Assembly (NCBI GenBank): GCA_951394405.1
Contig: OX596346.1
Span: forward strand, 1,798,001 to 1,862,000
Reading direction: 5' to 3'
DNA from: Coprinellus micaceus
Taxonomy: Eukaryota; Basidiomycota; Agaricomycetes; Agaricales; Psathyrellaceae
DNA: 64,000 bases
The translations under genes were made by a program, and so were the position numbers. The notes below the pieces were generated by a model. It saw nothing but the letters and a program-made list of their open reading frames with translations. It ran no database searches and was not told where the DNA came from. This document shows positions 32,775-43,891 of this stretch, piece after piece. The first letter of the stretch is position 1; each line of letters starts with the position of its first letter.

Positions 32775-35350
32775 CTATTGCTCAGCCCACTCCAACCACT
32801 CCCCATACATATTCGGTGTCTCCCCTCTCACATAGGCCTCAAAAGTCCGTTTCAGCACCGTACTCCAGTCCAAATCCTTCTTGTCCATCCCTGGGGTCAT
32901 TGGGTACTCAGGTTCGGGGGTGACGTCTGCTGCTGTAGTGCTTTCGGAAGCGGCGGATGCCTTTGCATTGGTCGATGAGGTGGTGGAAGCGTCCCCAGTG
33001 AGAGCGGCACCGGGCTGGGCAGTGGCTGCGGTGGGTTGGGATTTGCGAAGGGCAGCCTCACGCGCGATCTTTTCGGTTGAGGCAAAGCGGGCTCCAAGAT
33101 CGGGCCAGTTGCGGGCAGGGTCAAAAGGCTTCCACCTAAACATCAGATAGAATGTGTGGTTAGTAAGAGTTCCGAGTTAGAGGCCCTGGAAAGGATGCGT
33201 ACCAGAAGTTGTGGAAGTGGTATGAATAAGCACCTCTGAAGAAGCCGCGGAACCCAAGAGCTTGTGGAGAGCCGCTATTTTGGTCTGGGGTCTCGAAGAA
33301 GTCTTGGAATCTATGAGGGACGGTGAAATTAGTATGTTGGACAATGAGAGTAATCGTGGCTTTAATAAGTTAGTAGCAAAAAGTGAAACTCACTTGGTGA
33401 AGTAAGGCTGTGGTGGTCGATCCCTCTGAAAGTCTTCCGTATTTAACCACGCCGAATCGAAGAGTGCATCAGGCAACCTCAGCAGGAGGCCCTGGAGATG
33501 CGCATCAGCGGTATATCTCGTCACCGTCATAGGATGGAAATCGAGGCCGTTCTTTAGCGCAGTTCGGAAGAGGAACGACCCAAGAGCACTGTTCTTGTTC
33601 ATGCGGAGGACTGCAGTGTTGTAGTCGGGTAACCGTGACCATCGGTAGGCAAACGCGCCTTTCCATCCCCAAAGTTCTTCCCAGTCTCGCAGGAAGATGG
33701 TGTCCGCGTCGAGGTAAATTCCACCGAACCTGTGACAAAGAACGAAGCGCGCCATGTCCGAAAGGATAACGGAAAGCCTGTCGTAAGATGAGGACGACTT
33801 GGACCCTGTACGCTTGAGCATATCGTCGTCCTCGGCTGCCTTCACCGAAATGCTCCCGTCAGCGAGAGTGGTGGTGACATTTTCCGCCTTCTTCACGCTG
33901 ATGATATGGCCGCCAGAGTTGAACAGAGACTCTTGGAGTACTCGCCACTCGTTCTTGATCTCAGGGATGCCATCAAGCTGCTCCGTCGTGTTCCACGGCT
34001 TGAAGTGGATAACCTCTTTGAAGCGCGGATGGAGGAAAGGTGCTGCCCACGGGTTCTTCTTCAGCTCGGAAAACATGTCCTGCACTGCTGAGGGGTTATG
34101 CGCAGATGCTGCGGGACCTGGGTTGATCCACAGCCAGAATTGGGGTCGGCATACTTTGGAGTCCTTGGGCCAATCCTTAAGGTGGAGGCCAGTGTACTGA
34201 GTGTAGAGGAAGGACATGAGGGCGAGGAAGGGCTTGTCGGTAAAGGGTCCCGTCCAGAACATGTGAAAGATGCGTGGGTTTTCGGGGTCGCAAGGGTGGT
34301 CAAGGGTGGATGCTGTCTTGTGTTCCTGTGTGCGAGGGAGGGTGAGGCTGTCTTCTAGGTCAACGCCGAGCTTCTTCTGTAGACCCTCTTCGGGGTCGAC
34401 GGCGCTGGGCCTACGAATAAGGGCGGAGGGAGGGGAAGGGATTGCAGCCTTTTCGGACGCGTTGAGAGGCTGTTCAACGAAGATGTATTTCCAATCGTCA
34501 AGGTTCTCGCGACGGAATCGCTGGCCGTTGTCCAGTCCGCCTCCGACACGTAGGACCTCCAGGCAGTCACGAACATACTTCAGGAGCGTAAGCAGATATG
34601 AGAATAGATCCACCGCTGGCACGCACCTTGCTCGAGCTGAAATCGCAGTGACGCATGACTTCATCCATGTCTGCGACACTCCCTGGAACTGGTCTGGGAG
34701 GATACGCGACGTTGGGTGGGTGACTCTGTAGGTCAAGGTAGACGCGCTTGGGACCTGATCCATGGGTGTCGACGACGGCACTGTCTGTATCAGGGCGCTG
34801 GTATCGCGAGGGCTTCACTGTCGGTGGTCTATGGGGCACCGCTGGGTTTACAGGGGTCTCCGTCAAGCCGATCTGCCAGGGAACTGCGGGGGGTTGAGTA
34901 AAGATCGAAGAGGCGGCCTCGGCACTCACTGTTGGCATGACTTGGATAATGGCCACTCTCTACCTCCCACTTCCATATGTCCTGCAACTGTTGCCGCCGG
35001 AACACGAGTGTCGGGGCATTTCCAGGAGGGCTTGGCTGCCAGTCAGGGTCCCATTGTGTCCGTCCGGTGCTCTTGGACACGAGTATAACGGTGAAGAAGA
35101 CTGCGAGACAGGCAAGGCTGACGAAGAGGGGCCCCCGCTTCCTCCGTAGCCTGGATATACGGAGTGGATTGAGCTTGGCGTCGTTGGGGAGGCGGAGGCG
35201 GAGGCGACGATTAGGCATGCCGGGGATTGGGAAATGATAGATACGTGTCCATGGCTGATGGGTCAGGGAGTGTCGTTGCCGTTCGAGTTGCTCGAGTTTC
35301 TCGTCGATGGCTGATGAGTGCGTCGGCAGGTGGGTGAGGTCCTTGCTCAT
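32775..35350 (-). CDS. GT32-type glycosyltransferase, type II membrane protein
   Basis: A Golgi-type glycosyltransferase with the sugar-binding DXD motif region (Gly_transf_sug, Och1-like GT32). Exons: 35350-34930, 34883-34627, 34577-33394, 33310-33203 and 33135-32775; phases close and give 776 residues. A single membrane helix (about 74-92, GPLFVSLACLAVFFTVILVS) after an Arg-rich cytosolic part gives type II topology, with the catalytic part in the lumen. The DXD motif is Asp516-Ala-Asp518 in RFGGIYLDADTIF, preceded by LSDMARFVLCHRFGG, the standard block of the family. IFHMFWTGPFTDKPF, in the N-terminal part of the catalytic domain, is also characteristic. It is longer than yeast Och1 because of a stem region and an Ala/Thr/Ser-rich C-terminal segment. 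The donor is probably GDP-mannose or a UDP-sugar; the specificity cannot be read. The GT domain spans two large exons, with short terminal ones. Confidence 0.88.
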
Positions 35351-35524
35351 GAGGACGGAATGTGAAGCGAGTTCCAAGAAATGAAGTCAAAATTTGAGAG
35401 ACGTGGACGATATCACAGCCACCTGTCTCCAGGCAAGACGCTCACTCCGGCAATCAGCTGCCTGACGATCGCCAACACACTCATGTCATATTGCCCCTGG
35501 TCTACATGTCTACTAGTACACACT

Positions 35525-37301
35525 TTACTGCTTCTTCTTCTGCACATTCTTGGGAAGCTCTTTCACAAAAGGAAGGAAGTCCCGGCCCTGCATGTACGGG
35601 CGCAGAGCCTCGGGGATGACCAGACCCTGTGTATTTTTTCAGCGATCGTGATCGAAATTGAAATCGGCAAAAGTCTCACATCGGGCGTCTGGTAGTTCTC
35701 GACCAAGCAGCAGAGCGCTCGCTCGGTGGCACAAAGGGTGCCGTTGAGCATGTGCACGTACACCTTACGTGCCTGGTCCTTGGTCTTCAGTCCACACCGT
35801 ACCTCGAGACGGCGCGCCTCTGCTTCGGTCAGCATCGTCTCGTCCGTTAGGAACTATGGTCACTTACGGTAATCTGTGCAGTTGGACACAGAGACCAATT
35901 CCTTGTACGCTTTTTGGAAGGGGAAGTAGGCCTCCAGGTCGTATTTCTGAGCAGCGGCCAGGTTCAGGGCGCCCGAAACAATGCCGACGACGCGATATCT
36001 CAATCCAAGGCTCTGATAGAATCCCTCAGAGTTGGCGATCATCGTATCGAACATCTCCCAGCTCTTCTCTGGTTCGGTAATGCAGAACTGTTCGACCTTT
36101 TCGAACTGGTGCACACGAAATATACCCCACATGTCCCTTCCAGCAGAACCAGCCTCCTTCCTGAAACACGTCGAGTAGCCAGCGTACTTGATAGGGAGCT
36201 GCGTCTCGGGGCTATCGAACCATTCGTCCGAGTGGAATGCGGAGATGGGTTGTTCAGAGGTGGCAATGAGGTATTTCTCATCATCGGCGGCGATCACCTT
36301 GTAAAGCTCCTCGTCGAACTGCTCGAGTTGGGCCGTCTTGGCCATTTGTTCCTTGTTCATGAAGAAAGGGGGTTGGATCTTCTTATAGCCCTGTTTGCGC
36401 AGGAAATCGAGACCGTAGGAGATGAGAGCCTGGTTGAGGTCCACACCATCCCCGGTGAGGTAGTAGCCACGATGGCCAGCAATCTTGGCACCTATTAGAC
36501 GGCCAGATGGGTTAAGTATGCGGTGGGGCGCGGCTTAGATAGGGCTACCCACCGCGATCGAGATCCATGGCGTCGAGGCGGAGGAGAACTTCATGGTGGG
36601 CAAGAATGTCCTCGCGAGGAGCGGGCTCGGCAGCATCGCCAGTAGGATCCCAAACCTTCACAGTGACATTGTCGTCCTGTTCACCGCGTTAACCAATTCA
36701 GTCAGTGTACCCATTTAAGACGACTACACACCTCAGTCAAGCTAGTTGGCGCGTTCTTGCCGACGATATTGCCGACCGCGGACGCCCTTACCCTCATCTT
36801 GAGCTCGAACTCCTTCGCCTCCTTCTGCTTCTCTAGCACTTGGGTATCAATCTCCTTCTTCTTCGCGACGAGGTCGTCTGCGGGTTGCTTGGCCTAACAT
36901 AACAACCGCACGAAACGCGTGAGCTTTGCCTAGAGATAAGAGGGATGAGGGCGGATGCACCTTCTTCTTGGCAGTGATATCCTTTTGCACAGTGTTCACC
37001 TCCTTTTTGAGCTGATTGGTGTCGTAGTCCACTGGTCATCCCACCCAGATGGGACGGACAATTGAGCAGGGAGGACGAGACGCGAACAACGGCGAGGAAG
37101 GAGGTTGGGGAAGGATCCGTCGAGTCATTAGTTTTGAACGTCCAACCTCAGAGGATAACACTCACTCTTAACCCAGTCAGCGTACATCTGGATGATCTCA
37201 TCCACGAGCTCGACGGACAACCCTCTTCTCCTCTGCGACTCCCTGATCTCTTCAGCATTTCCGCCCTTGTTGTCGATGAAGTGAAGCAGATCGAGCGTCA
37301 T
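35525..37301 (-). CDS. SES1: Cytosolic seryl-tRNA synthetase
   Basis: A class II aminoacyl-tRNA synthetase charging tRNA-Ser with serine in the cytosol. Seven exons on the minus strand; approximate segments begin at 37301, 37032, 36893, 36673, 36494, 35823 and 35631, giving about 450 residues. The N-terminal tRNA-binding arm is a long coiled coil (NQLKKEVN...[11 protein letters not shown]). Catalytic motif 2 is [21 protein letters not shown], and the serine/ATP region continues to [18 protein letters not shown]. The join NCTDYQ-ARRLE is recovered only if the intron ends at the GCAG near 35824; the nearer AAG breaks this invariant motif. The C-terminus is the usual eukaryotic basic tail (KKKQ). 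The start fits the MTLDLLHFI opening typical of eukaryotic SerRS. Transcription is in the same direction as GT32 and the downstream-numbered dehydrogenase, but these are separate fungal genes. Confidence 0.93.
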
Positions 37302-37759
37302 AGCGTCCTAGTTTCCGATTCCAAGCTGTAGAAGGTGCGGAGTGTGCCGCGATGTGTCCAGGGGCAAGGGTAAATGAGGTATCGGGGAAAGGAACGGGGA
37401 GGTGAGGGTTCGGGATCAAGTTTTTCAACAATTGATGCCAATTGCCATCAATCCAATTATCAGCGCCACGGCGGCGAGAGGACCAGTGCTAGTGGAGTAC
37501 ACTTACTCGTACTATTTCAAATTGAAAATGGCCGAATCTCTCTTTCTCTGTGAAAGTAGATGTAGAAGCAGCAATGTATTTATACGTGTTGAATAAAAGG
37601 CCCGTCCCTCTGACTCGAACCTGGTCCCTTCTCAACGTATTATTATCGATGATCTCGGAGATCAGATAAGCGGGCGCTAAATTCCTGCGCGCTAAAGATC
37701 CACCGGGACAACCCTACAGCCCTCAAAGAGCATCAGAACCACCACGAGGGAAATGGGTC
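37302..37759. other. SerRS promoter region
   Basis: About 460 bases upstream of SES1 and downstream of the neighbouring dehydrogenase. A GACTCGAACC stretch near 37612 (a tRNA-like box on the minus strand) lacks matching arms. Nothing else seen. Confidence 0.4.
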
Positions 37760-38737
37760 TTATAGCTTCGCTCCAGTCCTGATCAGAGTGGAAACCAACG
37801 TCTCGGTGTCGGCCTGCCCCCCACCAGGAACTGCAGTATACCCCGCATCAACAATCAAGGCCGTCCCAGTAATCCAGCGCGCCTCGTCGCTCGCTAGAAA
37901 TCGCACAGCCAATCCGGCGTCCCACCCGTTTCCCTCGGTTTGGAGTAAGCTGCTCTTCCGCCGAGCTTCGCGCGTTTCTTGACTCATACCTTCGCTGTAG
38001 AGCATCGGCGTGTACAGCAAACCTGTGTTTAGAGCCCAAACAAGTCAGAACGTCACTGACTCGTGAGCACGTTTTGGGAGAGCGAGAAGCCTACCTGGAC
38101 ATACACAGTTTACGCGAATTCCCTTCCCAGCGTGATGGGCAGCCATAGCTCTCGTCATGTTGACCACAGCGCCTTTGCTTGTCGGGTAAAGTAACATCGG
38201 GCTCATCCCCCCGAGCAACCCTGCGACACTCGCAACATTCACAATCGCACCCCTCCCCCCAATCTCCTTGTTTTCGTTCCTCTCCATGGCCGGCACAGCA
38301 TACTTCGTCATCAACACCATCCCAAGAACGTTGATATCCATCGCTTTCTTCCACTTCTCCTCGTCGACCTCAACCGCCGACCCAGGTGGGCCCGCAATCC
38401 CCACGTTGTTCACCAGGATATCCAGCCTCCCAAATTTCTCCATTGCCAAGTCGACGACTCGTCGGCATTCATCGGCCTTCGTCACGTCCACCTGTACCGC
38501 AACACTCCTGCCCGAACCACACTCCTTCGTGATTATGTCCATAGTTTCTTGGGCGCTGGCGAGGTCGGCGTCCGCGCATACAACCACGGCCCCAGATTCA
38601 GCGAGGAGGATGGCTGCTGCTCGACCATTGCCTATCCCGGATGACCGAGATCCTGCCCCTGCCACGATCGCGATGTGTCCTGCGAGGCTGCGCGTGGGCC
38701 GAGGTGGCGGAAGGACATCGCTCTTAACGGGCGACAT
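37760..38737 (-). CDS. Classical short-chain dehydrogenase/reductase
   Basis: A 301-residue NAD(P)(H)-dependent oxidoreductase in two exons, 38737-38095 and 38022-37760, with a phase-1 intron (GTAGGC...ACACAG). The cofactor-binding glycine motif is GAGSRSSGIGNG (about 27-38) after a HIAIVA strand. The NNVG motif, catalytic Ser in NVASVAG and YPTSK (Tyr-x3-Lys) are present. The C-terminal block ITGTALIVDAGYTAVPGG is the dimer-forming end seen in classical SDRs. This differs from the RDH-like SDR near 4 kb: shorter, different glycine spacing, and a C-terminal DAGYT block. The DxD stretch CADADLASAQ after strand 2 suggests preference for NAD(H), by the usual acidic-residue rule. The substrate is unknown. 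Confidence 0.9.
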
Positions 38738-39113
38738 GATATCTGTGATAAATGGAAGAGAAGAAGGGACAAAGGAAGTAGTGAGAGTGGCGAGAGTTTG
38801 TCAAACCTCAGAACAAGACAGTGCCGACGGTGCATGTTTTGTCAAGCCTCGAGGCAAACGTATGTCTCAGGCAGAAGTCAGCTGACGGCAGTTGTTCGCC
38901 TCGGAAATGAACCAAAACCAAGGGGTACGACTCAGGGCACGGCATGGGCGCTTGAGGTGGAAGGGACGCCAATGAGACGACCCTAACCCCACCAGGCCCA
39001 CATCAAAACCCTGCCTGCTCGGGCTGTGGCTTGATCGCAACCTTCACCATCTCGTAGACGGCCCGCCTCCATCCAGTTCCCCGCCAAGCGCGAAACCAGG
39101 TGAAAACCCTAGC
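38738..39113. other. Divergent spacer
   Basis: About 375 bases between the minus-strand dehydrogenase and the first F-box-like gene on the plus strand. No clear element apart from an ACCCTAACCC-like piece near 38981, too short to interpret. Confidence 0.4.
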
Positions 39114-40828
39114 ATGGACCGGTGTCTCCAAATTCCAGAAGTGTTACGCCTAATATGCGAGCAAATACCGTACTGCGATGAGCCCAGACGGAAGCGACAG
39201 GAACTGTTCAATGCTGCTCTTACTTGCCGCTCGTTGATGGAACCCGCCCTTGACGCCCTATGGTCCCGCATCGATAATTTCAAACCTCTGATTGCGTGCC
39301 TCCCAGACGACCTCTTCAAAGTCACACGTCACAGTACCAGCCGGGCCGTGGATTCGAGCTTTCGAGTTCTAGTAAGACCACCTGCTTAACCCTTCTACGG
39401 CATACGAACTGATTCACTGGACGGGTTGTGTCGTAGAACCTGGGGCGATCTCTCACCCCTTTGGATCTCCAAAGATACCTAACGTTTTACGCTCCCCGAA
39501 TACGGTCCCTTCACACTCTGAATGTCAGAGACATATTCTCGGTGGACGTTTGGCAGGGATTGCAGATCGCAACACTCTGGAAACCTGGAGGCTTGGCTCC
39601 CCTCAACGCGAAGCTTCAATGGTCCATCAGCGGCCCCAGCGGTTGGCCCATACCTCCGGCGCTATTGGACGCGGCGTTTCCCTACCTCTCTCTTTTCCTG
39701 GCGCCAACTGTGACGTCTTTGGACCTCTCGTTCTCATCGACTGTTCCAATCAACCTGGCGTCGATTCAAGGCGCTTTCTCCGTACCCAAGAGGCTCAAAG
39801 AAGTCAGGCTAGTCGACCTAGTGACCAAAGACGATTACGTCCCCCTCATCGACCGATGTCTCGCTATGCAAACTTGGCTTAATCTAGACGCCCTGTTCAT
39901 CCCCAGCATTTCAGCGGACTCTCTGTCCGACGTGGCTGCTCTACCGTGCCTTCGGTCCTTGGAAGTGATGGGCTTGCGGGGCATTCCGGCTCTTGACTAT
40001 AACGACGGCGCGATCGCTGACAATCACCTCGTCGATCTCGCTGGCAAGAACATAATCGTATTCCCTGCGCTTAGAGTCCTGGTTCTCTATTCTTGTGATG
40101 TAGAGAGCCTTGCTGGTGTTCTTCAGGCCATTCCTCCCGGAAACGTTGTGTGCACCGTCAAATGCATCGTCCTATCGTATTCCCCCGAAGATATAGACGA
40201 AGCTCAAAATCTCATGCTGACGCTGGGGAGGCACTGCAGTGTAAACGCACTCAAGAAACTCATCCTTCGGCACGACAGGGACCAATTCGATTTCGTCGAG
40301 AAGGACGATATCGATCGCCATATGTGTTTGGACTTGGAACACATTTTCCCTTTCTTCAACCTAGAATCTGTCTATATCAGTTTGCAACACGAGGTCGACA
40401 TCGGCTGTGACGACATCGACTCGATCCCCGAGTCCTGGCCCAAACTCCGGAAACTCAAGATTGACGTCGACGTTATCTCTAGTCGCGTGCCGTGGATAGA
40501 CTCGGACGATTTCTTGAAACTCGTTTACAAGTGCCCGCACCTGGAGAAGCTAGGACTTCGCTTCAACGCTTCGACAATCGGCGACGATGAGCTCAAGCCC
40601 GAGTCTTGTGGTTCGAGTGAACCCGCCCCTTTGGTGAAACTATGGGTTTGTGATTCACCCATCCTATCGCCTTCGAAGGTGACGAGATTTTTCGAAACAC
40701 ATTGCCCGAAACTGCGCATGTATCAACTTGATTACTACCAAGAGGACTTTGTCGGGGAGGATGCTGCCAGTTCGTATCGAGCAAAATACGCGAGGCGATG
40801 GGGAATGGTGCAAGACGGGCGTCCGTAA
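39114..40828 (+). CDS. F-box-like / LRR-like protein, paralogue A
   Basis: First of five related genes. Exons 39114-39371 (86 codons) and 39437-40828 give 549 residues. The N-terminus MDRCLQIPEVLRLICEQIP is the short F-box-like start seen in large Agaricomycete families, which would dock a SKP1/cullin ubiquitin ligase. The rest is made of irregular leucine-rich stretches, as expected for substrate-recognition repeats. Family landmarks shared with the others: YAPRIR about 20 residues into exon 2, YLSLFL near residue 170, SWPKLRKLKIDVD, and LWVCDSPILSPSKVTRFFETHCPKL near the end. Both exons are open with no lesions. It is the only member on the plus strand and lies at the left edge of the array. 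The substrate is unknown. F-box identity is inferred from the N-terminal motif only. Confidence 0.75.
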
Positions 40829-41893
40829 AGTACGTCATTTTGCGTCTCAAGGGAATCCGTTTCCAGTTCTTCGCAGACGCCCCTTGATAAGACGCTGGCA
40901 TCATAAAGTCATGGAATAGGGAGCCATTCCGGAAGTTAGATCTTGACGCCTTTGTCGGCCTGCACGACCTGACCCGATGTTGGTCGAGTTGGACCAGTAG
41001 ACATTATTCCAATAATTGAACATTAAGTCTGTTGCATCTGGTATAACAACAAACCCCGTCGGATCTTCGTATTCGAGCATTGTTTTACCCTCGCCAACTC
41101 GCCTGCCACAGCACTCTGGGAGCCACAGGATGGATCCTCACTCGGTAGCCGGAGATGGGTGGATGTATGGATACGCTGATGTACTGCAGGCTCTTGTTAG
41201 CATGGTTTGCGGTGTGCTCAGCGCTCAGCCCGGACAAGGTACTAGCAGTCATACTGGAGTGCTCAGCAGTGGGATCAAGGTCAGATGGGCAAGTAAGGCG
41301 GAGGGACATCAGTGGAGATATCGAAGTGGAGAGTCTGGGACCATAAATATTGCCGGGGCCAGGCGAACTGTTAGCACCTGTATGGGGGTTCCGTGCTCAG
41401 GCGTGCCTACCAAATCTTGATCTAGAATGACGTCACCGTTGTTGGCCTGGTCCAGAGCGTAAGATACGGCGCTCGAGAGCACGGGGCAAAAATATTCCCT
41501 AAACCGCTGGGGTCCGGTGCCACCCCAAGTCGCAGCGGTCTCTCCTTTGGGCGTCCACGAGATGGGTTCGGACATGACAGTCATCTGATGAATTATTTAT
41601 TGAGTTGGATCTACGTATAACGAGAGTTGTTCATTAGAAAGAACACACGCATCAGGGCGGCTACGTTGCCCGGGAGGTTTGAACCCAGAGAAGAAAGGCA
41701 AGGAGACAGGGTGGTCCCAGAAGGCAAGTTAATGGATCCATCCGATCGGGGTGGCAGAACATGCGCACAGTTGCTAAAAGGGCCATATGTGGTAAGAGAA
41801 GTTGGGTCATCTGGCGAAACCAAGGGTTGTCCCAGTTTCGAAAGCACATTGATTGGACAAAGTCAGAAGGAGACACGGTGAGCATCTGATTCA
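40829..41893. other. Spacer between paralogues A and B
   Basis: About 1.1 kb between the 3' ends of the two convergent F-box-like genes. It contains the possible small gene at 41309-41584. The remainder shows nothing I can support. Confidence 0.4.
41309..41584 (-). CDS. Possible small hypothetical protein
   Basis: An ATG-initiated minus-strand frame of 91 codons with sensible composition (MTVMSEPISWTPKGETAA..., then FCPVLSSAVSYALDQAN). A good donor (GTAGGC at 41410, after GATCAAGATTTG) suggests that the real first exon may end there and that the rest continues downstream. I could not fix a second exon. No family recognised, and there is no signal peptide or membrane helix. It sits between two F-box-like genes and could be a remnant of a larger gene. 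Evidence is only openness and codon texture. Confidence 0.3.
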   Translation of the reverse strand: MTVMSEPISWTPKGETAATWGGTGPQRFREYFCPVLSSAVSYALDQANNGDVILDQDLVGTPEHGTPIQVLTVRLAPAIFMVPDSPLRYLH

Positions 41894-43597
41894 CTAGGCC
41901 ATCCTGCTATTAACAGCCTGCCACCGGTCTCCATAAATCGGCTTAAACCAGGGAGCGTCGTTTGGGACGTCGTCTTCTGTGAGATAGTGCAGGTCCTTTC
42001 CGAGTAGCTTCGGACAGTGTGATGCTAGGAAGTCGGACACCTTCCTTGGCGATAGGATGGGAGAGTCCCCCACCCACAATGTGGTCAATGGCGTGGGCAC
42101 GTCGTAGTGCGCCGACTCCGGCCTTGGCTCGTTGTGCCTGATTCGTGTCGCGTCGATTCGGAGTCCAAGTTTCTTCAGCATTCGGCAATTGTACACGAGG
42201 TTCAGAAAATCGGCGTGGGTGATGAAAGGAATCCTGCTGGAAGGCACGTCTACGTCAATCTTGAGTGTCACCAGGTTAGGCCACGAGGAGGCGATATCCT
42301 CCATATCATCGGGCAGAAGGGCAACCTGGTGATGTAGACCCAGGTGCACCGTTTCGAGCTTGGTAAAACGAAGGATCGGTTTAAGTTCGAGGCGCGTTTC
42401 GTCGTCCAAAGACTCGTCCTCTTCAAGTTCGGTGGTTTCAATGGTTTCTCGAACCACCAGTTCCTGTAGGGTATCGGGGTTGCAGTGATGCTGGATCGTG
42501 AGCATCAGGTTATAGGCTTCACTGGTGTTGGCTTGAGTGAGGGTAGAGGTGAGGATGCACTTAAGGCTGTGGATGCGATTTATTGGGGATATGAGCTGAA
42601 GGACGCCGGAAAGGTGCTTGACCTCTTCCGAGGATACCACGAGACTTTGGAGGGCTGGAAATGATGTTGTAGTCGAGATGTTTGCAATGCGCTTGTGAAC
42701 GGCCAGATCGTCGTCACAGTAGTTCAGCGCTTGAACATTGAGGAGTTCCGATATAACAAGGTGGGCAAGTCGCGGAAGCGAGGCAAGAGCAGGAAGGCAG
42801 TCGTGCGGAACTGTGGAAATTTTGAGGTCTTCGAGATGTATCCAACGCTGGGGCATAAGGTATTGGCCAATGTATGGGACTGCTGTGTTCCACATTTGAA
42901 TATCGGATATGTGTAGCTTTTTTATGGCTGCCGGGCCACCGAGAGCACTTTCAATCGAGGCGAGGTGTATTGGTATCGTAGCTGTGATCCCAAAGTTCAG
43001 GGAAGTGGTCTTGTGCCCCAGGAAGAGTGAAAAATAGGGATACGATTGTGCCAACAAATCGGGGTCCACCGACCAGCATCCGTATTCGCTGAGACACCAT
43101 TCGAGCTCCATATTGAACGGTGCCAGAGCTCCGTGTTTGAAACGCGTGGCGAGTTGCAGTCCTTGCCATAGGTCTACAGAAAAGATGTCTGTGAGACACG
43201 TAGCGGAGACCGTTCGTATCCGAGGCGCGTAGTAAGTCTGATATTTCTGGACATCGGCGGGAGTAATTATCCTTTTCAAGCTCTGAAAGGGGTAGTATGA
43301 GGTCGGACTGCACTACACGGTATTATACAGGGGGGACCAGCTCACCACGACTCTATATTTATAGACGTTGGTGCCCCGATGGTTCTTCATTTTTGACTGC
43401 AGCAAGTCTTCTGGAAGGCATGCAATAATAGGTTTGAGGCTATAAATGCTGTACCACAGGCTATCCAAAGCTGGCTCGAGGAAAGCGCGACATGAGAGAG
43501 CCGTAATGAACAAGTGGTGTCTTCCAGTTTGTACGTCGCCCGGTATTTGGTCGCAGATTAAGCGAAGGATCTCAGGGATTTGGAGGCAGCGATCCAT
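41894..43597 (-). CDS. F-box-like / LRR-like protein, paralogue B
   Basis: Exons 43597-43346 (84 codons) and 43282-41894 give 546 residues, with the same phase-0 intron position as the other copies. It opens with MDRCLQIPEILRLICDQIP, the F-box-like segment, followed by ALSCRAFLEPALDSLW, which is nearly identical in paralogues A, D and E. Exon 2 starts SLKRIITPADVQKY and carries YYAPRIR, YFSLFLG, SSWPNLVTLKIDVD and LWVGDSPILSPRKVSDFLASHCPKL. Fully open. The central part (about residues 200-400) differs most from the other copies, as expected if it binds variable targets. An ubiquitin-ligase adaptor role is inferred from the N-terminal motif. Confidence 0.75.
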
Positions 43598-43891
43598 ATG
43601 ATCTCCCAGGGCTCGCCAGTGTCCTTGAAGTGAGGGATTTGGAAGAACTCGTATAGAGGATGGTGGTGGGAGGTTGCAAGGGCCAGGAACGAGAAACGCG
43701 TCAACAATTGGTGGAATTTGGCCAGTCGGGTTAGGGTTCGTACCTTCCCGTTCGTGTAGCGCAAAGCGACGGTTCTCCTGTGTAATTGTGGCTACTACCA
43801 GGTATATAATGTACTCTAGAGTGAAACTAAGTACTGGGTCATATACTATCGGTGGTTCTCCGCGGGAGTGATTCGAAGTGAGCCGCTCCGT

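Noticed and set aside
37605..37640. tRNA B-box-like AGGTTCGAGTC on the minus strand
   Set aside because: The flanking bases do not form a T-stem and no A box is present.
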